This document shows positions 1 through 6,884 of a stretch of DNA of 13,077 nucleotides, one piece after another. Made by a program: the position numbers and the translations under genes. The stretch comes from Candidatus Fibrimonadales bacterium (GTDB lineage Bacteria; Fibrobacterota; Fibrobacteria; Fibrobacterales; Fibrobacteraceae), in the NCBI GenBank assembly GCA_009777135.1, contig WRMM01000027.1, forward strand, positions 1-13,077, read 5' to 3'. The notes below the pieces were generated by a model. The model had not been told where the DNA came from. It searched no databases and was given only the letters and a program-made list of their open reading frames with translations. Position 1 is the first letter of the stretch; each line of letters begins with the position of its first letter.

Positions 1-1
1 T

Positions 2-664
2 GTTGCCTGGGCAAGCTTAATTGGCTTGCCGGGGCTTGCCTGCTTTTGGAGCAAAGATTTGATTTTGGAACGAGTTTATGGCTTTGGTCCTGTATTTTTT
101 TACGCCGCTCTTTTCACCGCCTTGCTGACCGCCATTTATATGACACGCTTGATGGTGTTGGTATTCCTTGGCAAATTCAGAGGGAACAGCGATGTTGCAG
201 AGCATGCTCACGAGTCTCCATTTGTTATGCAGCTTCCAATGTGGATTTTGGTAATTGGCTGTATTTTTGCGGGCTATACGCAAAGCGAGCATTCGGCTAT
301 GTTTTTTGCCGTGTCGGGTTCTGTTGCGGCTTTGATAGGGCTTGTGTTTGCGGCAATTTATTTTCGCAAAAAAATTCCAAAATATTCTGGGCATAATGAG
401 CTAACTGGTTTTGCCAAAGTTTGGACTTTTGCATTTGATAAAATGAATTTTGCGTTTGTTATTTTGCCTGCCCGCATAGCGATGTTTGCTTTGGATTTGG
501 TGCATAGATTTTTGCGAATGACAATGATACTTATAGGGGCAATTCCTGATATTTGCGCCGAAGGCTTGAGATTTATGCAGGCAGGCAAATTGCGAGCGCA
601 GCTTGCTCTTTCTGCTATTGGTTCTGTTATTTTGATTTACGGGCTGGTGTTCTTTATTAGGTGA
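2..664 (+). CDS. nuoL: NADH-quinone oxidoreductase subunit L, C-terminal part
   Basis: This is the C-terminal part (about 220 residues) of the largest antiporter-like membrane subunit of complex I; its start lies before the window. The frame is open from base 2. Near its beginning it shows a GLPGLACFWSKDLIL segment, matching the NuoL pattern in which a Gly/Pro-rich turn leads into F-x-S-K-D, followed by LLTAIYMTRLMVLVFLG, the usual TM segment of the family. Several hydrophobic segments follow, ending in a last helix (ILIYGLVFF) preceded by a QAGKLRAQ stretch. That stretch corresponds to the L-Q-x-G-x-x-x-x-Y region near the NuoL C-terminus. NuoL carries the long lateral helix that lies along the NuoM and NuoN antiporter units, and this piece should include part of it. 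nuoM begins 4 bases after the stop, as expected in a nuo operon. The key proton-channel residues lie upstream of the window and cannot be checked. Confidence 0.93.
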   Translation, partial: VAWASLIGLPGLACFWSKDLILERVYGFGPVFFYAALFTALLTAIYMTRLMVLVFLGKFRGNSDVAEHAHESPFVMQLPMWILVIGCIFAGYTQSEHSAMFFAVSGSVAALIGLVFAAIYFRKKIPKYSGHNELTGFAKVWTFAFDKMNFAFVILPARIAMFALDLVHRFLRMTMILIGAIPDICAEGLRFMQAGKLRAQLALSAIGSVILIYGLVFFIR

Positions 665-668
665 TGTC

Positions 669-2225
669 ATGTTAATATTGCTTTTGCTCTTTACGCCTTT
701 TGTTTGCTCTTGCTTAATGCTGGCTTCATCTTCAAGGGATGTGAACTCTTCTTTTCGCATGGGGCTTTTGTGCACGGCAATGCCGTTTGTTTTGGCAACT
801 GCGCTGATTTTTATGGGCGGGCAGCAAACGGATAGCTATCAATGGTTTTCTTTTTTGGGAATAAATGTTGAGTTTTCATTGTATGGACATGGACTTTCGC
901 TTTGGATGGCATGGCTCACGGCTTTGCTGTGTTTTTTGGCTTTTATCTATTCCAAATCCGCTTTGAGTTTGGGAATAAAAAAGTTTGCAATGGGCTTGCT
1001 TGTTTTGGAAGGCACAATTATAGGCGCATTTTTGTCTTCTCAAAATCTTGTGCAGTTTTTATTTTTCTTTGAAGCAATGATTTTGCCTACGGCTATTTTG
1101 ATAGCCTCGTATGGCGGTTTAAAAAGAATGCGCGCCGTTATAACATTTTCTCTATACACCTTGACTGGCTCCATTCCCTTGCTTGCAGGCGCATGGTATT
1201 TAATGACAATGGCTGGCAGCGACAATATTTATGCTTTGATAGAAACGCTGAAAACCTTGCCGTTTTCCACCCAGACTTTTTTGTTTATTGCATTTGCAAT
1301 TGCATTTGCAGTAAAAACGCCCATGTTTCCGTTTCATAGCTGGCAGGGCATAAGCTATTCAGAAGCGCCCTATCCGCTTTCTGCAATTCTTTCTGGCGCA
1401 ATGGCAAAGGTTGGAGTTTTTGGTTTTGCGGCGTGGGTAATTCCAATATTTTATGAACAGGTTTTAGTGCATGGATTTTATCTGATACCTTTTGCGCTTT
1501 TCTCTGCGCTCTACGGAGGCATTCTTGCGCTCAGGCAAACAAATGCAAAAAGGCTTTTGGCATTCAGTTCCATGTCGCATTTGGGTTTGGCAATTGCTGG
1601 GCTGTTTTGCCTTAACGAAGTTGTGTATGCTGGCGTTGCCGTTATGCTTGTGGGGCATGGTTTAACAGCTGGCGGGCTTTTCTTTTTCAGCGGCATTGCG
1701 CAAAGATGGACTGGCAGCACAAATATAAAGCATTATGGGGCTTTTGCCTCAACAAATCCAGTTTTTGCTTCGGTTTTTGGCTTTTTGGGCATTGCAGCGA
1801 TTGCGGTTCCCTGCACAATTGGTTTTGTGGGCGAGTTCTTGATTTTGCAGGGTTTGTTTAATTCTGGTTTTGCATTCTTTGCTGTGCTCGGCGGTATATG
1901 CATTGTATGCTCGGCTGCCTATATGCTAAGATTGATGAAAAACGTGCTGTTTGGGCCCGTTCCAGAAAATTCGAGCAGAAGCGTTTCGCTTTCTCAGTTT
2001 GAGGCTGCTGCTGCTGTTCCGATTATCGTTTTGATACTTTATTTTGGTTTGCATCCCGCTCCTATTTTGAATTCTTTTGAAAGCAGAGAAGAAATGCCGG
2101 CTTTAACTGAGCAGGAGTTAGAAAAAATTTTGGAAAGTTTGTTTGAAAATATAGAGAGCAGCGCTTTGGCAGAAGAAGCGATTGAAGAAACCGCAAATGA
2201 TTTGGAGGAAATTGACGATGAATAG
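669..2225 (+). CDS. nuoM: NADH-quinone oxidoreductase subunit M with acidic C-terminal tail
   Basis: This 518-residue proton-translocating membrane subunit of complex I is almost entirely hydrophobic, with about 14 predicted helices. Conserved charged residues of the antiporter-like channel are present: Glu135 in LFFFEAMILP, Lys216 and His223 in FAVKTPMFPFHSW, Lys247 in SGAMAKVGVFG, and Glu389 in FVGEFLILQG. They match the E. coli NuoM positions Glu144, Lys234, Lys265 and Glu407 by pattern. The usual W-L-P-D-A-H after the His is replaced by W-Q-G-I-S-Y. After the last helix there is a tail (about residues 471-518) with 19 Asp/Glu and only two basic residues, which most NuoM proteins lack; it also makes the protein somewhat longer than the usual 490-510. 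The ATG is preceded by AGGTGA at 659-664, which overlaps the nuoL stop. nuoN starts inside the end of this gene. Confidence 0.95.
   Translation: MLILLLLFTPFVCSCLMLASSSRDVNSSFRMGLLCTAMPFVLATALIFMGGQQTDSYQWFSFLGINVEFSLYGHGLSLWMAWLTALLCFLAFIYSKSALSLGIKKFAMGLLVLEGTIIGAFLSSQNLVQFLFFFEAMILPTAILIASYGGLKRMRAVITFSLYTLTGSIPLLAGAWYLMTMAGSDNIYALIETLKTLPFSTQTFLFIAFAIAFAVKTPMFPFHSWQGISYSEAPYPLSAILSGAMAKVGVFGFAAWVIPIFYEQVLVHGFYLIPFALFSALYGGILALRQTNAKRLLAFSSMSHLGLAIAGLFCLNEVVYAGVAVMLVGHGLTAGGLFFFSGIAQRWTGSTNIKHYGAFASTNPVFASVFGFLGIAAIAVPCTIGFVGEFLILQGLFNSGFAFFAVLGGICIVCSAAYMLRLMKNVLFGPVPENSSRSVSLSQFEAAAAVPIIVLILYFGLHPAPILNSFESREEMPALTEQELEKILESLFENIESSALAEEAIEETANDLEEIDDE
2204..2208 (+). promoter_or_regulatory. 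Shine-Dalgarno of nuoN
   Basis: GGAGG lies inside the nuoM tail, 9 bases before the ATG at 2218. It fixes the nuoN start there rather than at the in-frame upstream codon at 2182, which has no such signal. Confidence 0.75.
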
Positions 2226-3657
2226 CGAAGTTTCTCTTTTTTATGATTTGAAAATTCTTTTGCCGATTATCGCAATTGTTTTGGGCGGCATATCTTCTCT
2301 TCTTGCAGAATCTTTTCTAAGCAAGGATGGAAAGCACAAGGTTTTGCCGTGGATAAATATTTTCTTTTTAGTTATTGCCGCATATTTTGTTAAAATAATT
2401 TCTGGAGATTTCAGCGACCCTTGGAATTTATTTTTAATGGACAACGTTAAGGAGATGTTTCTTTATGCGGTTGTTTTGTGCGCCGCTGTTGGAACGGGTG
2501 CGCTGCAAAATACTTTGAAGAATAAAAATACCCAGTGCGGAGAAGCCTACTCGCTTCTTATGCTCTCTGCCGCAGGCATTATGCTGATGGTTCTTTCTGC
2601 GGATTTTATGCCTTTGTTTTTGGGAATGGAATTGGCTTCTTTCCCAATTTATGTGCTTGTGGCTATGAATCGCCGCTCAAGGGAAAGCAATGAAGCGGCG
2701 TTTAAATATTTTATCAGCGGCGCGGCAATGAGCGCGGTGTTTTTATACGGAATGGCAATGTTCTATGGCGCAACGGGCAGCACTTTGATTAGCGGCGATG
2801 TTTTGGAAGGGCGCGAAACTATTTATCAGGCAGCGATTTTTATGCTGTCTTTTGGATTGCTGTTTAAGGTTGGAGCTTTCCCTTTGCATTTTTGGGTTGC
2901 AGACGCATATACAGGCGCGCTTGCGGCAGTAACCGGCTATATGGCGGCGGTTGTAAAGATTGGCGCATTTCTTGCTTTTGGCGCATTATGGCTCAGCTTG
3001 TTCAACAGCTCGGCTTCAATGGCTATTGCCCGCGAAGCGATTTTGTTTTTATGCCTTGGCGTGGCTTCTGTTGCGGTTGGCGCTCTTATGGGTCTCTCTC
3101 AAATTTCCGCAAAGCGTATTTTGGCTTTTAGCGCAATTGCGAATGCAGGTTTTATATTGCTTGGTTTTTGCTATCCGTATTTTGCAAATTCGCAGGAGCT
3201 GGATTTAAGTTCGGCATATTACTTTTTGCTCACTTACGCTATTGCTTCTATAGGCGCATTGGCAGGCATTTCTGCTTTTATAACTGATGGCGATAATTTA
3301 GATGATTTACGCGCGGCAGCGCGCAAAAAGCCATTCCTTGGCAGTTGCGTGAGCGTGTGTTTGGGTTCGCTAGCAGGTTTGCCGATAGCAGCAGGTTTTT
3401 TAGCCAAGTTCAGAATTTTTGCAAGCCTTGTTCACGCTTCTTTTGAAACTCCGATTGTTTTGGGCATAGCAATAGCGGCATTTGTTTTAGCCATTATTTC
3501 TGCTGCGTATTATATTCGCATAATTTATTTTCTGTGGAGCTATTCTAACAACGCTCCAAAGCAAAAATCCAGCAATAAAGTTTCGTCTTTGCTCAACGTA
3601 ACTATTGGAATAGCAACGGTAGCATTGTTCGCGCTTGCGGTTTGGATGCCGTTTTGA
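2218..3657 (+). CDS. nuoN: NADH-quinone oxidoreductase subunit N
   Basis: This 479-residue third antiporter-like subunit of complex I is embedded in the inner membrane. Family signatures are easy to see: FLGMELASFPIYVLVAMNRR with Glu138, then S-N-E-A-A-F-K-Y-F and YGATGS, FKVGAFPLHFWVADAYTGA with Lys217 and the His of the channel, Lys247 in AAVVKIGAF, and SLAGLPIAAGFLAKF with Lys397. Lys217 and Lys247 have the same numbers as the essential lysines of the E. coli protein. The length is normal for the family. The start at 2218 is chosen because of the GGAGG 9 bases upstream and because the remaining protein begins like other NuoN proteins. The gene overlaps nuoM by 8 bases, so the two are probably translationally coupled. 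It is the last nuo gene of the usual order, and the restriction island begins 33 bases later with no visible terminator between. Confidence 0.95.
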   Translation: MNSEVSLFYDLKILLPIIAIVLGGISSLLAESFLSKDGKHKVLPWINIFFLVIAAYFVKIISGDFSDPWNLFLMDNVKEMFLYAVVLCAAVGTGALQNTLKNKNTQCGEAYSLLMLSAAGIMLMVLSADFMPLFLGMELASFPIYVLVAMNRRSRESNEAAFKYFISGAAMSAVFLYGMAMFYGATGSTLISGDVLEGRETIYQAAIFMLSFGLLFKVGAFPLHFWVADAYTGALAAVTGYMAAVVKIGAFLAFGALWLSLFNSSASMAIAREAILFLCLGVASVAVGALMGLSQISAKRILAFSAIANAGFILLGFCYPYFANSQELDLSSAYYFLLTYAIASIGALAGISAFITDGDNLDDLRAAARKKPFLGSCVSVCLGSLAGLPIAAGFLAKFRIFASLVHASFETPIVLGIAIAAFVLAIISAAYYIRIIYFLWSYSNNAPKQKSSNKVSSLLNVTIGIATVALFALAVWMPF

Positions 3658-3672
3658 ATATTTGTATATTTG
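3641..3672 (+). promoter_or_regulatory. Candidate promoter of the restriction island (Bacteroidota-like)
   Basis: TTTG (3641-3644), 20 bases, then TATATTTG (3665-3672) fits the Bacteroidota consensus TTTG / TAnnTTTG. The same bases can be read as a sigma-70 type TTGGAT, 17 bases, TATATT. It overlaps the nuoN stop and would start transcription just before the first methyltransferase. The same 13 bases (3661-3673) recur at 12903-12915. No experimental support; the match in A+T-rich DNA could be chance. Confidence 0.4.
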
Positions 3673-3690
3673 CTAATGATGGTAGGGTCT

Positions 3691-4608
3691 ATGAGATTTA
3701 CTTATATTGATTTATTTGCTGGTATAGGTGGCTTCCACCAAGCCGCTGATGCTCTTGGTGGGAAATGCGTTTTCGCAAGTGAGATTGATGCTGAAGCAAA
3801 GCGAGCTTATGCAGAAAATTATAATTTGACTCCTTATGGCGATATAACACAAATTTCCGCTACAGAAATACCTGACCATGATATTTTATTTGCAGGATTT
3901 CCATGCCAGCCATTTAGTATAATTGGAAAAAAATTAGGCTTTGATGATGTTCGCGGAACATTATTTTTTGAAATAATTAGAATATTAAAAGAAAAGAAAC
4001 CTAAGTTATTTATTCTGGAGAATGTAAAACAATTAAAAACTCATAATAAGGGGAAAACATTAGAAACTATTCTGAAAACATTGGAAGAGCTAGATTATAA
4101 AGTTTATAATAATATTTTAAATGCATTGAATTTTGGCCTTCCGCAAAAACGTGAACGTATTATTATTGTAGGGTTTCTAAATAAATCAGCCTCTTTTTCT
4201 TTTCCCAATCCTAAATTGCATGGAAAGTTGGAAAATATTTTAGAGAAAGAAGATGCTATTGATGCAAAATATCTTGCAAGTCAAAAAATTGTAAAAAAAA
4301 GAATGGCTAAACATAAAAGCTTATATAACCCTAGTATATGGCATGAAAATAAAAACGGCAATATATCAAGCTATCCATATTCTTGCGCTTTACGTGCCGG
4401 GGCATCGTATAATTATTTGCTTGTAAATGGAGTACGCAGGCTAACTCCTCGTGAAATGCTTAGGCTGCAAGGTTTTTCTGATTCATTTAAAATTGTATGC
4501 AACGATAGCCAAACTAGAAAACAAGCTGGAAACGCTGTTCCCGTTAAAATAATAGAAGCTGTATTGAAGGAGGCTCTTTATGCAGAGACCAAAGCTAAGA
4601 GACAATAA
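3691..4608 (+). CDS. DNA cytosine-5 methyltransferase M1
   Basis: It transfers a methyl group from S-adenosylmethionine to carbon 5 of cytosine at a specific DNA site. The 305 residues show the full motif order: I, DLFAGIGGF (7-15), binding the cofactor; IV, GFPCQPFS with the nucleophile Cys72; VI, ENV (110-112); VIII, QKRER (152-156); IX, RRLTPREMLRLQGF (249-262); X, QAGNAVP (278-284). The variable target-recognition region lies about 165-245 and is short, typical of a compact type II enzyme. I chose ATG 3691 because the family usually begins a few residues before motif I and AGGG lies 3-6 bases upstream. ATG 3676, ATG 3679 and TTG 3670 are alternatives with no better ribosome site. The following endonuclease gene overlaps its 3' end by 29 bases, so it is probably the cognate partner. 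The target sequence cannot be read from the protein. Confidence 0.93.
   Translation: MRFTYIDLFAGIGGFHQAADALGGKCVFASEIDAEAKRAYAENYNLTPYGDITQISATEIPDHDILFAGFPCQPFSIIGKKLGFDDVRGTLFFEIIRILKEKKPKLFILENVKQLKTHNKGKTLETILKTLEELDYKVYNNILNALNFGLPQKRERIIIVGFLNKSASFSFPNPKLHGKLENILEKEDAIDAKYLASQKIVKKRMAKHKSLYNPSIWHENKNGNISSYPYSCALRAGASYNYLLVNGVRRLTPREMLRLQGFSDSFKIVCNDSQTRKQAGNAVPVKIIEAVLKEALYAETKAKRQ
4567..4573 (+). promoter_or_regulatory. Strong Shine-Dalgarno of the first endonuclease
   Basis: AAGGAGG lies within the end of the M1 gene, 6 bases before ATG 4580. This is the strongest ribosome site seen in the island and fixes the start despite the 29-base gene overlap. Confidence 0.8.
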
Positions 4609-5311
4609 AGGGAAAAAATCATACGAATTATATCCCTTAGGGCAAATTCCTGATGAAATTATATATTCTATTGGAAAGAGGATGACTTATTATTTCGCTA
4701 TAGGAAAATCTGACATAAATGGAGAAGATTGGGGTGATATTTTTGCAAAGGCAATTAATGGAGAGCACATGAGTAGTCCAATTGGGCTTGCTGATGTTGT
4801 CTATGAAGAAATGGCTTGGTCAGTAAAATCTGTTAAATTGGAAAAGCCGTTAAATGCAAAACGTATTAGAGTAATATCCGGGCGTTGTTCTCCAGATTAT
4901 TCGTATGGCATTTCTGATCCGCATGAAGATATTCAGAAAACAGGAGCTGCGGTTCTTGGAATATGGAATGAGCGAATAAATATTGCCAAAGAAAAGTATG
5001 AACCATTACGTACAAGTATTCTTGTGCGCAATTTTAACAATTTTGAATTTCTTTTATTTGAAAAAGAAACCGAACGCTTTATTATAAAAAACTACTATTG
5101 GGTAGAAAATAAAAATGGTAATTTGGAAGGCTACGATGCTCTTTCAAACAGACATGCCTTTACATGGCAACCACATGGTTCTCAATTCACAATACTATAC
5201 GATATTCCCGTATCTGCAAGAAAATTTAGAATCAAACGACCTGCCGTGTTGGATTTTGAAAAAACAATGAAAAACATAGGATTTAACCAAAGCTGGGTTA
5301 CAATATTGTGA
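4580..5311 (+). CDS. Probable type II restriction endonuclease, family not recognised
   Basis: This 243-residue soluble protein has no signal peptide or membrane segment. I do not recognise its family by sequence. The role is inferred from position: its gene overlaps the 3' end of a compact cytosine-5 methyltransferase gene by 29 bases and has a strong ribosome site, the usual layout of a type II modification-restriction pair, and its size fits such enzymes. A plausible PD-(D/E)XK-like core is Glu62, Asp72 in GLADVVYE and the S-V-K triad at 81-83 in MAWSVKSVK, within a predicted alpha/beta region. The C-terminal half (about 140-243) is rich in aromatic and charged residues and may contact DNA. 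The gene is visibly A+T-rich compared with nuoMN. Alternatives are a nuclease of another fold or an accessory protein. The spacing to the next gene is 29 bases. Confidence 0.65.
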   Translation: MQRPKLRDNKGKKSYELYPLGQIPDEIIYSIGKRMTYYFAIGKSDINGEDWGDIFAKAINGEHMSSPIGLADVVYEEMAWSVKSVKLEKPLNAKRIRVISGRCSPDYSYGISDPHEDIQKTGAAVLGIWNERINIAKEKYEPLRTSILVRNFNNFEFLLFEKETERFIIKNYYWVENKNGNLEGYDALSNRHAFTWQPHGSQFTILYDIPVSARKFRIKRPAVLDFEKTMKNIGFNQSWVTIL

Positions 5312-5340
5312 GCTTGGTGGTATAAAGAATTTTTAATATT

Positions 5341-5748
5341 ATGCCAAGTAACATGTCTTTGATAAAGAGCAAAAACACAGGTATAGAAATTGCCTTTCGC
5401 AAGGCTCTTTGGAAAGCAGGGTTTCGTTACAGAAAGAATTATAAAAAACTGCCGGGCAAGCCGGATATTGTTTTGACAAAACAGAAAATTGCGATTTTTT
5501 GCGATGGCGATTTTTGGCATGGAAAAAACTGGGATGAGTATAAGGAAAGAATAAAAAGCAACCGTAAGTATTGGATTCCAAAAATTGACAAAAATATAAA
5601 GCGAGATTTTGAGACAGACAGAGATTTAAGGCTTATGGGCTGGGAAGTTCTGCGTTTTTGGGGCACGGATATTGAAAAGAATTTGCAAAGCTGCATTGAG
5701 CAGGTTAGGGAGGCGATTTTTTACAGGGAAGTTGGAGTTGAGCCGTGA
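5341..5748 (+). CDS. Vsr-fold DNA nuclease with altered active site
   Basis: This 135-residue protein is of the very-short-patch-repair endonuclease family, whose classical members nick T:G mismatches arising from deaminated 5-methylcytosine next to Dcm-type methyltransferases. Family features are clear: MSLIKSKNTGIE and R-K-A-L-W-K-A-G-F-R-Y-R near the N-terminus, LPGKPDIV with the metal-binding Asp42, FCDGDFWHGKNW (53-64) and LMGWEVLRFW (98-107). In the E. coli enzyme the segment reads T-H-G-C-F-W-H, with a catalytic His and zinc-binding cysteines. Here the His is Asp55, the Cys is Asp57 and the C-terminal zinc Cys (W-E-C) is absent. Only Cys54 and Cys118 remain, so the structural zinc site appears lost. 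It may still repair mismatches, or it may cleave as a restriction nuclease for the methyltransferase that follows. ATG 5341 is used although no clear ribosome site precedes it. Its stop overlaps the M2 start (GTGA). Confidence 0.9.
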   Translation: MPSNMSLIKSKNTGIEIAFRKALWKAGFRYRKNYKKLPGKPDIVLTKQKIAIFCDGDFWHGKNWDEYKERIKSNRKYWIPKIDKNIKRDFETDRDLRLMGWEVLRFWGTDIEKNLQSCIEQVREAIFYREVGVEP

Positions 5749-6884
5749 GGAATTTTGTAGATTATGAACAGATGGTGGAACTGAAAATGCTTTCTCTTTT
5801 TTCTGGATGCGGTGGCTTTGACTGGGGCTTCCATAAAGCTGGTTATAAAACTATTTGGGCAAACGATATAGATGAGTGGGCAGCCAAGACATTTACGAAA
5901 AATTTCGGCCAAAACATTATCACTCAAAAAAACATTGAAGATATAAACCCAGAAACAGATAATTCTATACCTAACTGCGATCTAATTATAGGCGGTTTCC
6001 CTTGTCAAGACTTTTCCGTTGTTTGGAAACAGCCTGGGCTGGAAGGTGACCGAGGAAATTTATACAAGCATTATTTGCGATTTATTGAAGCGAAAAGACC
6101 AAAAGCTTTCGTTGCAGAAAATGTTAAAGGTTTGCTTACGGCAAATAAAGGAAAAGCAATAGAAGAGGTCTTAAAGGGCTTTAGTAATGCCGGAGATGGT
6201 TACATGGTAAAGATTCAACTCTATAACTTCGCTGATTACGGCGTTCCTCAGTTTCGAGAGCGAGTTTTGCTTGTAGGCATCAGGCTTGATACCGGATTCA
6301 ATTTTGTTCACCCTGCGCCAACGCATGGAATGGGCAAGAAAAAACAATACAAAACTACAGGACAGGCATTGAAGGGCGTTGAAAAAGTTTTCGACTTTAA
6401 GGCAGATGAAATTAAAATTGCCGACAAAACACGAAAATTGCTTGAGCGAATACCCGAAGGAGGAAATTTCAAAGATATCCCTGCTAATGATCCCGATTAT
6501 GTAAAAGGAATGATAAGTCATGTTTACAGAAGAATAAAACTTGATGAACCTGCCAAAACTATTATAGCAGCTGGTGGTGGTGGAACATGGGGCTATCATT
6601 ATCCAGAGCCACGCCCATTGTGCAATCGTGAAAGGGCGCGACTACAATCTTTTCCTGATAGTTTTAAATTTAAAGGCACTGTTGCGGAAATTAGGCGACA
6701 AATTGGCAATGCAGTGCCGCCAGATGGCGTTATATTGCTTGCAAAAACCTTGAAACCATTATTTGAAGGGAATTATAGGAAAAAAGATATCCGTGCAATA
6801 AATGAAAAATTAAACAATCTTACATTAAAAGAACGCTTAGAATATGACTCAAAAAAACAAACTACAGGAGCAGTATATGATTGA
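5745..6884 (+). CDS. DNA cytosine-5 methyltransferase M2
   Basis: A second cytosine-5 DNA methyltransferase, 379 residues, clearly different from M1. Motifs: I, LFSGCGGFDWGF (18-29); acidic NDID (40-43), which contacts the cofactor; IV, GGFPCQDFS with the nucleophile Cys87; VI, ENV (125-127); VIII, QFRER (169-173); X, QIGNAVPP (319-326). The target-recognition region, about 185-290, is longer than in M1 and contains a Gly-rich AAGGGGTWGYHY stretch. After motif X there is a 50-residue charged tail rather than the usual early end. GTG 5745 is chosen because it overlaps the vsr stop as GTGA and has GGAG (5734-5737) 7 bases before it. ATG 5772 or ATG 5787, closer to motif I, are possible. By neighbourhood it should protect against the PLD endonuclease and/or the Vsr-like nuclease. 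NgoFVII recognises GCSGC, so a GC-rich target of this type is a guess only. Confidence 0.93.
   Translation: MRNFVDYEQMVELKMLSLFSGCGGFDWGFHKAGYKTIWANDIDEWAAKTFTKNFGQNIITQKNIEDINPETDNSIPNCDLIIGGFPCQDFSVVWKQPGLEGDRGNLYKHYLRFIEAKRPKAFVAENVKGLLTANKGKAIEEVLKGFSNAGDGYMVKIQLYNFADYGVPQFRERVLLVGIRLDTGFNFVHPAPTHGMGKKKQYKTTGQALKGVEKVFDFKADEIKIADKTRKLLERIPEGGNFKDIPANDPDYVKGMISHVYRRIKLDEPAKTIIAAGGGGTWGYHYPEPRPLCNRERARLQSFPDSFKFKGTVAEIRRQIGNAVPPDGVILLAKTLKPLFEGNYRKKDIRAINEKLNNLTLKERLEYDSKKQTTGAVYD
6866..6870 (+). promoter_or_regulatory. Shine-Dalgarno of the PLD endonuclease
   Basis: AGGAG lies 6 bases before ATG 6877. It places the start there and not at the upstream in-frame ATG 6844, which lies 41 bases inside the M2 gene and lacks a ribosome site. 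Confidence 0.75.

Noticed and set aside
2182..2217. A longer nuoN start 12 codons upstream.
   Set aside because: No ribosome site there, while GGAGG stands 9 bases before ATG 2218 and the shorter protein matches the family N-terminus.
3643..3651. TGGATGCCG at the nuoN end and again at 9744-9752 near the Z1 end, as possible direct repeats of island insertion.
   Set aside because: Nine bases only, both within coding sequence that makes sense (W-M-P), and not at matching distances from the island edges. Chance is likely.
6844..6876. A longer PLD endonuclease start, 11 codons upstream.
   Set aside because: AGGAG at 6866-6870 points to ATG 6877; the upstream ATG has no ribosome site.
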